A stretch of DNA of 64,000 bases, from the NCBI RefSeq assembly GCF_900187425.1, contig NZ_FYDJ01000009.1, positions 124,001 through 188,000 on the forward strand, written 5' to 3'. The stretch comes from Pseudomonas sp. Irchel s3h14 (GTDB lineage Bacteria > Pseudomonadota > Gammaproteobacteria > Pseudomonadales > Pseudomonadaceae). How positions within the stretch are numbered: position 1 is the first letter of the stretch; each line of letters starts with the position of its first letter. Made by a program: the position numbers and the translations under genes. Below the pieces are notes generated by a model. It made no database searches. It had not been told where the DNA came from and worked only from the letters and a program-made list of their open reading frames with translations. Below are positions 35,047 to 41,040 of this stretch, piece after piece.

Positions 35047-35244
35047 TCACTTCTTCAGCGCGACAGCACCGATCAGGCCAATCGTGACGCCCGCTAGTGC
35101 GACAACCGCGCCTGCGATGACTTTTCCATTCTCCTCAAACCAGGAATCAAACGCTTCCTGCGATGGTCCGGGAGCTTCAATCTCAACATCACGCCATTTG
35201 ACCTTAATTTTCCCGGCGCTGCACCCCGCGCATCCCAACTTCAA
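35047..35244 (-). CDS. Possible small membrane protein
   Basis: A 65-residue frame starting with TTG: MKLGCAGCSAGKIKVKWRDVEIEAPG, then a C-terminal membrane helix (VIAGAVVALAGVTIGLIGAVAL). The CxxC pair and helix look like a real small protein. However the start codon is weak, no ribosome site is evident, and the 5' end overlaps a repeated junction segment (35239-35266), so the original start may be lost. Confidence 0.45.
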   Translation of the reverse strand: MKLGCAGCSAGKIKVKWRDVEIEAPGPSQEAFDSWFEENGKVIAGAVVALAGVTIGLIGAVALKK

Positions 35245-35352
35245 CGAATCATGCCAGCCGGCGAGGGAGGCGCCTGACCCGCCCTCACCTATATGCGTTT
35301 AGATCCGGCAGACAGCGCGCCGCACAATGGATGTGCAGCGCGCCATCCGACA

Positions 35353-35526
35353 TCAGCCCTTTTTGCCTGGCTGAGCATTACCCCGGTCGACGCCAGAGAC
35401 CTTTCCCGTTGTGCTTGGCCAATTACCACCTGGCCCTGGATGACTCGAAGGCCCGCGTGAACTGCCGGATCCTTTGCTTGAGCCGCCAGAACTGCTTGAG
35501 CTTTTACCACCTCCACCTTTGGACAT
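35353..35526 (-). CDS. Gly/Ser-rich small protein
   Basis: A 57-residue frame with GAGGAGATCATC directly before its ATG, one of the best ribosome sites of this region. The protein starts MSKGGGGKSSSSSGGSSKGS, continues through GPGGNWPSTTGKVSG and ends NAQPGKKG. It has low complexity, is positively charged and probably disordered. No family with known function is recognised. Confidence 0.6.
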   Translation of the reverse strand: MSKGGGGKSSSSSGGSSKGSGSSRGPSSHPGPGGNWPSTTGKVSGVDRGNAQPGKKG

Positions 35527-35660
35527 GATGATCTCCTCGGAAATGGGAACTGCCCGTCAAGAGTAGGTCATCGCGGGCGTGCGCCCACGCCCCGCCTGTC
35601 CGGATATCCCACTTCAACGAATCACGCCAGCCGGCGAAGGCGTCTGCCTGGAGACAACCC

Positions 35661-36046
35661 ATGAGCACATTTGCAGTGTTTGGTATGACCCGCCCTGTCG
35701 CCTTCGCCGAAGCCAAGAAGCGCATCAAAGGGACCCGCAAGAATCTTCAGGCACCAGGCGGTGTCGAGTAAATCCCGCTTGCTGAATGGCTGGTCTTGGT
35801 CGAGAGGAAGACCGAGCAAATAATGGGGGTACGGTTCGCCAGCTCTCCCCTCTGTTTGATGCGCCTCAGTACGCCGAGCAGTTCATCGAGCTGGCCCGCA
35901 AGACGCTTCAATGTCGCGACATGCGGATCAGATCAAAGGCAGTACTGACCGACGCCAAGGGCAAGCCGATCATCAACCCTAAAACGAAGGCGCCAAAGGT
36001 CGGCTTTGCAGAGTGGCCTCCCAAACAGGAAAGCCAGGCGGCCTGA
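35661..36046 (+). pseudogene. Phage early-region gene, stop codon plus frameshift
   Basis: The intact start MSTFAVFGMTRPVAFAEAKK belongs to a protein family common in Pseudomonas prophages. A TAA interrupts after GGVE (codon 37), the frame then continues with IPLAEWLVLVERKTEQIMG. The C-terminus VRQLSPLFDAPQYAEQFIELARKTLQCRDMRIRSKAVLTDAKGKP to EWPPKQESQAA is in another frame up to 36046. At least two mutations have inactivated it. Confidence 0.7.
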
Positions 36047-36131
36047 CCCACCCCCACCTATTGAGCTACGAGCTCAGCCATTACCTCGGTCGTACCAGTT
36101 GCTTGTTGATTGACAGCACTCCAGCTATCAA

Positions 36132-36479
36132 ATGGCCCGCTTAGGATGCCTATCGCGTCAAACAAGTCGCCCAACCGTACGGTTACACACACTTTGTCCG
36201 GCAAGGCTGGGCCTTCAACAAGTCGGACTGGGAGGAAGGCAGCCTCAATGCGGAAGACGCGCGCCGCCTATTAATCGCGTCGACGAACTTCGCAACATCG
36301 AATCCCCAAACGAGTGCTGGCACCAGAGCGAGCTGCTCACAGAACTGTTCGGCGAAGAGTGGCACTACCCCGTCGGCGATCGAGCCAAAGAGGAAAACCA
36401 CAAGTTCACGTACCTGCGCCGAGTCGTCGAAGCGGTGCAGATAGCTTTGCGCCAGGAACAGCAGCAGGTGGCAGTATGA
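36132..36479 (+). pseudogene. Degenerate phage-type gene fragments
   Basis: Two pieces in different frames look like former protein: GYTHFVRQGWAFNKSDWEEG (about 36180-36290) and ELRNIESPNECWHQSELLTELFGEEWHYPVGDRAKEENHKFTYLRRV up to the stop at 36479. No single frame joins them. The stop TGA is part of the repeated junction TGACCCGCCCTCACCTATTG. Function not recognised. Confidence 0.55.
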
Positions 36480-36508
36480 CCCGCCCTCACCTATTGTGCG
36501 GTTCGCGA

Positions 36509-36706
36509 CTATAGAAGCTCTCGAAAGGTGCTTAGTTCATCGAACGCAAGCGCAGCGTCTGAAGCTTTTGCTTCAAGCTCCAAGAACTCTGTTTTCTGTT
36601 CTTCAGAAAATGGGTAATTCGAAGCCGCAAAAACTTCTACCGCTCGGAACGCGTCGCTTCGCTCTTTGAGCAGACGCTGAAATTCCTCTGCTAGATGGTT
36701 GCTCAT
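36509..36706 (-). CDS. Small hypothetical protein
   Basis: A 65-residue helical, acidic protein starting MSNHLAEEFQRLLKERSDAF and ending LAFDELSTFRELL. AAGGAGGGTGG immediately upstream of the ATG is a strong ribosome site and supports the start. Base use differs little from neighbours. No family recognised. It lies convergent with the broken fragment at 36132-36479. Confidence 0.6.
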   Translation of the reverse strand: MSNHLAEEFQRLLKERSDAFRAVEVFAASNYPFSEEQKTEFLELEAKASDAALAFDELSTFRELL

Positions 36707-36815
36707 CACCACCCTCCTTGATCCGGCCTTATGCCGGACCATCAACCAATAGCCCACAAACTTGAATCTTGCCACCGCAAGGGCATGATCAGGCGGGTCG
36801 AAGTCAGAAGTCCAT

Positions 36816-37121
36816 TTATTCCAAAGCCATCGATTTCCTAGAGCGACTGGGCAAGCTGTCAGATCGCTCTTTAGTGGCACGGTGCAACAAAGAAACATTG
36901 TAATCGTAGGTCGATATCAACGGCATTGGCCCCTCGTTCCGAGCCATCCCGAGCCATTGCCTTGTTCGTTCAACGTCAAAGAATTCGTTCTTGAACTTCA
37001 TCTTCGCAACAAGGTTCGCTGAGACCCTAAAGTGTCCACATCCGGCCGAGCATTTGACCTCGGACCAGCACCCTGCCATGTGAACAATTTTAGAAGCAGC
37101 CTGGCAAATTAAGCATTGCAT
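36816..37121 (-). CDS. Small zinc-ribbon-like protein
   Basis: A 101-residue protein with cysteine pattern MQCLICQAASKIVHMAGCWSEVKCSAGCGHFRVS: a CxxC pair, a lone Cys and a CxxxC, as in zinc ribbons. The rest, MKFKNEFFDVERTRQWLGMARNEGPMPLISTYDYN, carries a conserved-looking tail. GGAG lies 8 nt before the ATG. Such small proteins are frequent in phage and island DNA; function unknown. Confidence 0.65.
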   Translation of the reverse strand: MQCLICQAASKIVHMAGCWSEVKCSAGCGHFRVSANLVAKMKFKNEFFDVERTRQWLGMARNEGPMPLISTYDYNVSLLHRATKERSDSLPSRSRKSMALE

Positions 37122-37181
37122 GTCCGATCTCCATTTCGATGACTTACCTACTGTAGCCGAACATCGGCCAAGGCTCCTTCC

Positions 37182-37581
37182 ATGCCCACAAAAAACAAGC
37201 TCACCCTGAAGCAGCAGCGCGCCGAGCAGGTCAATCAGGCGATCCGTATCATCGCTGACCACGGGCGCCGGTTCTTCTACAGCCATGCGGTCAATCGCTA
37301 CGCCAACATGGAAGTCGACCAGCGCGGCAAGGTCTGGTTTATCGACAGCTACAGCGGCAAGCGCATCTTCACGCATGAAACAGTGTGGGGTGGAAAGTGG
37401 CGTGGTTTCAGTAACGGCGGCACGCTGCGTCAGCTGGTCGAAAACTTCCGCGATTACATCCGGACCGGCGAACCGATGAACCCGTTCTATCTGGGGTTAC
37501 GACGAGGCGGGCATGAAGGCTGTTCGCGAGCAGGCCGGCGCCCTTCCCGTGTTCCGCCAGCCCGAGCAGGTAGCAGCATGA
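37182..37581 (+). pseudogene. Phage hypothetical gene with internal deletion
   Basis: The N-terminal 100 residues (MPTKNKLTLKQQRAEQVNQAI to FRDYIRTGEPMNPFYLG) match a family common in Pseudomonas prophages. Around 37492 the frame shifts, and the proper C-terminus GYDEAGMKAVREQAGALPVF to QPEQVAA ends at 37581 in another frame. A short deletion is the likely cause. The following ATG frames at 37578 and 37617 (MIALAWFAYVYCYKGSRR) are the remains of the next small phage gene. Confidence 0.7.
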
Positions 37582-37669
37582 CGGGCCGATCTGCGTATGG
37601 GTCCGGAAGGTGAGCCATGATCGCCCTTGCCTGGTTCGCCTATGTGTACTGCTACAAGGGGTCCCGACG

Positions 37670-37849
37670 ATGACTCACCAACCGAAAGGCGGCATGCGTC
37701 GCTCCTGCGTCCACGCCCACCGCAATTGCAGCCACCTCCCCTTCAGCACCATGCCGGCGATCGCCGGGGACGGCCAGATCGTGATCGTCCGCACCACTGA
37801 ATTCCAGCGCCGCAAGCAACCCCTCTTCCACCTACCAACCAGCGGGTGA
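37670..37849 (+). CDS. Small phage-type protein
   Basis: A 59-residue protein, MTHQPKGGMRRSCVHAHRNCSHLPFSTMPAIAGDGQIVIVRTTEF and a basic end. It overlaps the end of the tiny frame at 37617-37673 (ATGA). I recognise it as a small Pseudomonas phage protein family without known function. The two CxxxHxxC-like elements may bind metal. Confidence 0.55.
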   Translation: MTHQPKGGMRRSCVHAHRNCSHLPFSTMPAIAGDGQIVIVRTTEFQRRKQPLFHLPTSG

Positions 37850-37860
37850 GCGGCGAATTG

Positions 37861-38142
37861 TCACCGGCACCACTGCGTCTCACAGGGTATTCCGTCGTTG
37901 TCGCCGTCCATTGCCATTCCTGGACAATTTTGCAGAAATTTTTTGGCCTCTGCGCAAGAGGTCATCTGCGAGCAATATTTGCGCCCGTCACATTTGAAAG
38001 GAGACGAAACGGGTTTCGGCACAGTCGCGACTGTAGAGATTCCTAGTGGATTCGAGAGCTGAGCCTCAGCCCGCGGATGTAATTCAGGAAAAAGCTTCCA
38101 AACCAACAGACCAACAACAAGCACAACCAAAATCAGTTTCAT
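37861..38142 (-). CDS. Excalibur-domain secreted protein
   Basis: A 93-residue protein with an N-terminal membrane/signal segment (MKLILVVLVVGLLVWKLFP) and a C-terminal excalibur calcium-binding motif, FKCDGRKYCSQMTSCAEAKKFLQNCPGMAMDGDNDGIPCETQWC. The DxDxDG loop and three disulfide-type cysteine pairs are intact. The ATG at 38142 is chosen to begin the hydrophobic segment. Often found on mobile elements; role unclear. Confidence 0.8.
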   Translation of the reverse strand: MKLILVVLVVGLLVWKLFPELHPRAEAQLSNPLGISTVATVPKPVSSPFKCDGRKYCSQMTSCAEAKKFLQNCPGMAMDGDNDGIPCETQWCR

Positions 38143-38252
38143 TTTGATCCATCCGTGATGAGAGACCGTTTGCGTTCTCGCGTTGCTTGCTTTCCAGCGT
38201 AACCCACTAATCCACAAACAGCCTGCCGGTGAACGGCGGGCGAGGCGAAGCC

Positions 38253-38483
38253 ATGACCAAAGAAAACGTTTACGACGAACAAATCAGCCCTCTGGTTCAC
38301 CAGATCATCACCACCATTCATGCCGACGGCAGCCAGACGCTGACTGCAATCATCTGCCCCCTCCCCACCTTCTGCCGCCACGCGCGGCATGGAGCATATC
38401 TATGGAAGCTGAAATTCTCTCGGACGAAGAGCTGGCGGATATCACCGGCTACAAGGCACGAGCCTACCAGCGGCGCTGGCTGA
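38253..38483 (+). pseudogene. Phage-type gene, probably internally deleted
   Basis: MTKENVYDEQISPLVHQIITTIHADGSQTLTAII joins what I recall as the two ends of a longer Pseudomonas prophage protein; the middle appears deleted. After residue 36 the frame runs on in unrelated sequence overlapping the DUF4224 gene. GAGGCGAAGCC precedes the ATG. Confidence 0.45.
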
Positions 38484-38635
38484 CAGATCGACAGTGGCTA
38501 TTCGTCGAAAGCCGTGGCAAGCGGCCTCTGGTTGGGCGGATGCATGCCCGCATGAAGCTGGGCATGATCTCCCCCACCATCGCTGACCCCAACCCACCGC
38601 CGGCAGCTCCGGCATGGACGCGGCGCATGCCCTGA
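38402..38635 (+). CDS. DUF4224 protein
   Basis: A 77-residue small protein: MEAEILSDEELADITGYKARAYQRRWLTDRQWLFVESRGKRPLVGRMHARMKLG. This is the DUF4224 pattern, normally encoded directly upstream of a phage tyrosine integrase, where it resembles an excisionase-type DNA-binding factor. Here no integrase follows; only a C-terminal scrap is found about 420 nt later. The last residues (PAAPAWTRRMP) may be altered by the deletion. Confidence 0.75.
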   Translation: MEAEILSDEELADITGYKARAYQRRWLTDRQWLFVESRGKRPLVGRMHARMKLGMISPTIADPNPPPAAPAWTRRMP

Positions 38636-38790
38636 ACGACCACATCAGGGAGTTGTTTCCGGGCGCCACAGAAGCTGTAGAAGAAGCCATCATCAATACC
38701 TTGCTGGCCGCAGATACCACCCAGGGTAATGGGCATGTGATACCGAGACTGGATGCCGCGAGTCAGTTATTTACACTGGCCGCCCCTGGC
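38614..38790 (+). pseudogene. Unidentified gene fragment
   Basis: A coding-like segment MDAAHALNDHIRELFPGATEAVEEAIINTLLAADTTQGNGHVIP reads through the end of the DUF4224 gene in another frame. It looks like a piece of a larger helical protein, but I cannot name the family. It ends without recognisable C-terminus before the glyoxalase-family remnant. Confidence 0.35.
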
Positions 38791-38820
38791 GAACGAGCCT
38801 ATGGAAATGGAAGTCATCTC

Positions 38821-39056
38821 ATGTTCGAACGTAACAAACTGGTTCCAGAGATAATGATCACTGATTTGGATAGCAGCCTGGCTTTTTGGGTGTCTTGACT
38901 GGGTCCCGAAGTAGCTTATCAACGCCCAGAAGGTGGATTCACTTACCCCGACTTGAATGGTGTTCAAGTAATGCTTGAGCAAACTGATCCGGATGCAGGC
39001 CAATGGCTGACTGCGCCCCTGAGCAAGCCGCTTGGAAGAGGAATAAACCTACAAGG
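38821..39056 (+). pseudogene. Glyoxalase/bleomycin-resistance family gene remnant
   Basis: MFERNKLVPEIMITDLDSSLAFWVS is followed by a stop at 38896-38898, then LGPEVAYQRPEGGFTYPDLNGVQVMLEQTDPDAGQWLTAPLSKPLGRGINLQ. These are the first two thirds of a VOC-type bleomycin-resistance-like protein. The stop and a small deletion at about 38897 and the sudden change of sequence at 39057 make it non-functional. Confidence 0.8.
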
Positions 39057-39146
39057 CTCAGATCATCTCTCCACCAGGCAATACGCTCGAATAGTCAAAG
39101 CGTGGGTGATAACTATTGGCCTTGACCCAACCGTGTACGGTAGGCA
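39057..39146 (+). pseudogene. Tyrosine recombinase (phage integrase) C-terminal scrap
   Basis: In frame with the glyoxalase-family remnant, the sequence DHLSTRQYARIVKAWVITIGLDPTVYG follows. It resembles the segment just before the catalytic R-H-R box of Pseudomonas phage integrases, which continues with THSMRRTK; here it breaks off after VYG. The integrase that DUF4224 normally accompanies thus survives only as about 28 codons. Confidence 0.7.
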
Positions 39147-39300
39147 ACTGGAGTGGCGGGAAATAATCACGCCCTCTCCCCTATCGATGCAGGTCTTGGG
39201 ACCGGGCAGCAGTAACGTGTTCTAAGAATCGCCTGATGTCCATTGATACTTTGATTGATTAGGCTGCAACGCTCCTTTGCCGACCCGCGTAGCCCTCTTC

Positions 39301-40281
39301 ATGAAGCATTTAAATCTACAGAATCCCCTGCTCACCTTTGTCGCGGCGACGTTGCTGGCTTGCGCGTCGGACGCGATGGCGGCGAATTGCACACTCAACA
39401 ATGGTTCCTCCACCACTCAAACGCTCAACTTCGGCGCAAGCCTGGCCAATGGTGGCCTGACAATCCCCGCCGACACGCCGGATGGCACAGTGGTCTACCA
39501 GGACACCGTGCAGCGATGGGGCTCGGACAATTGGACGTGCAGTGCGACCTCGCAATATGGCGTGGCAGTAAATCCAGCACTAGGCACCCCGACCAGTAAA
39601 GTAACGACCTTCCCCTTGGGCAAAACGGGGCTCTCGTTCCGTATCTGGTTGGAAATGGAGACGACAAGTCGCTATGAGGCTTCTCTGCGTGCGATTGACC
39701 CAAAAAGCTACCTTATCAAATCAGGCGCGGCCCGACTGGAAATCGTCAAGTCAGGCCCATTGGCATCGCAAGTCACGATTGCTGCCGGTAATCTGGGCAA
39801 CCTGCAATCAGGCGAGCTGATTCTAAATAAGTTCAACCTGGCCAATCCTCTGGTATTGAATGCTGCCTCCTGCCAGACCCCTTCCGTCCCCGTAGCCATG
39901 GGTGACGACTATCAACTCCACGAGTTTCGCGAGGCCGGCGCAAAAACCCGAACGGTGCGCTTCAACATCGCTTTGAACCAATGCCAGGCCGGCATCAATA
40001 AAGTCACCTATTCGCTTAAGGCCACCACCCCCGTCATCGACGTGACAAAAGGCATCGTCGCACTCAATAGCACCTCTACCGCCACCGGCATCGGCCTGCA
40101 ATTGATGAATGACGCAGGACAACCCATCGCATTCGATACCACCTACCCGTTCAACGCCTTTACCACCACCGGCACCGACTTCAAGATCCCGTTATCAGCG
40201 GCGTACTACCGCCTGCCAACAGGCGATCTCAAGGCCGGCAGCGCCAATACCGAAGTCACCTTCATCGTGAACTACCTGTAA
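39301..40281 (+). CDS. Type 1-like fimbrial tip adhesin (orphan)
   Basis: A 326-residue secreted protein. The signal peptide LLTFVAATLLACASDAMA ends near residue 28. The N-terminal domain (about 30-195) would be a receptor-binding domain. The C-terminal pilin domain (about 200-326) has the Cys pair CQTPSVPVAMGDDY and NQCQAGI, and the donor-strand end TEVTFIVNYL. Chaperone, usher and major subunit genes that such an adhesin needs are missing on both sides, so it is probably a leftover of a lost chaperone-usher operon or uses machinery elsewhere. Confidence 0.85.
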   Translation: MKHLNLQNPLLTFVAATLLACASDAMAANCTLNNGSSTTQTLNFGASLANGGLTIPADTPDGTVVYQDTVQRWGSDNWTCSATSQYGVAVNPALGTPTSKVTTFPLGKTGLSFRIWLEMETTSRYEASLRAIDPKSYLIKSGAARLEIVKSGPLASQVTIAAGNLGNLQSGELILNKFNLANPLVLNAASCQTPSVPVAMGDDYQLHEFREAGAKTRTVRFNIALNQCQAGINKVTYSLKATTPVIDVTKGIVALNSTSTATGIGLQLMNDAGQPIAFDTTYPFNAFTTTGTDFKIPLSAAYYRLPTGDLKAGSANTEVTFIVNYL

Positions 40282-40335
40282 CAATCTAAGGATCGTCTGA
40301 TTTTCCCCGCTCCCGGCCCTCCCTACAGTGCCCGG

Positions 40336-40983
40336 ATGAGATTAAAGAACTACCTCCATCAGATCAGCCCGGTACTTTCCACTCCCCACGCCGCGCGCCG
40401 CCTGTTGCGCATTTTTGCCTTTGTGCTGCTGATAGGCATTCTGGGTGGCGTGTACAGCTTCCTGCTGTTTACCTTCAACAATGAAATTTCCCAGCGGCGC
40501 AGCTACATGAGCAGCGCGATCGCCGAGGCACATACCTTTTTCACCACGCGCGAAGCGCTGCTGGAGAGCCTGAGCCTGTCAGCCACGCGCAAGGCCGAAA
40601 TAAGCGTGCCGGTGTCCGAGGAAGAAATCCGCTTGCTGCTGGGGCAAACGTCGGGCAAGCAATGGAGCATCTGGCTGACCCAGCGCATGCGCGACTACTT
40701 GAATGCCAAGCAGCTCAATTTGCTCTACGTCAGCAGCGGCGCCGAAGTCCGGGTGTGGCGCCTGTACAACGCGACCCCGGGCGCCGGCGATTTCCCCCGG
40801 GCCATGCTGAATCAGCAAATGGCGATCTCTGACCCCAGCGGCAAAGCCCTGGCACTGGTGGAAGAGGACTCAGCCACCCTCTTGATCAAATGGAACGGCG
40901 AACAATGCAAGGCGTCCTATTCGCTGCCCGAACGCAACAAATCGCTGAACTACGAGCGTGTTCGTTTAGTGTGTCAACCTTAA
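40336..40983 (+). CDS. Truncated hybrid sensor kinase, sensing part only
   Basis: A 215-residue protein with membrane segment LLRIFAFVLLIGILGGVYSFLLF (about 23-45) followed by a periplasmic domain. The sequence start MRLKNYLHQISPVLSTPHAARRL and SYMSSAIAEAHTFFTTREALLESL resembles hybrid sensor kinases that control chaperone-usher fimbriae in Pseudomonas (RocS1/SadS type). The second membrane helix, histidine kinase and receiver domains are absent; the frame ends 57 nt before the next gene. It is either a decapitated sensor or an unusual stand-alone fragment, consistent with the loss of the neighbouring fimbrial operon. Confidence 0.7.
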   Translation: MRLKNYLHQISPVLSTPHAARRLLRIFAFVLLIGILGGVYSFLLFTFNNEISQRRSYMSSAIAEAHTFFTTREALLESLSLSATRKAEISVPVSEEEIRLLLGQTSGKQWSIWLTQRMRDYLNAKQLNLLYVSSGAEVRVWRLYNATPGAGDFPRAMLNQQMAISDPSGKALALVEEDSATLLIKWNGEQCKASYSLPERNKSLNYERVRLVCQP

Positions 40984-41040
40984 AAGGCCGGGCAATTCGA
41001 CTACCTGCAGCCAGTAAGCCAACGACAGCGAAGCAGTCGC

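Noticed and set aside
30081..39250. Attachment-site duplication of the tRNA-Ser 3' end
   Set aside because: Searched by eye for the T-arm/acceptor sequence downstream on both strands and found none; an island boundary cannot be fixed from this window.
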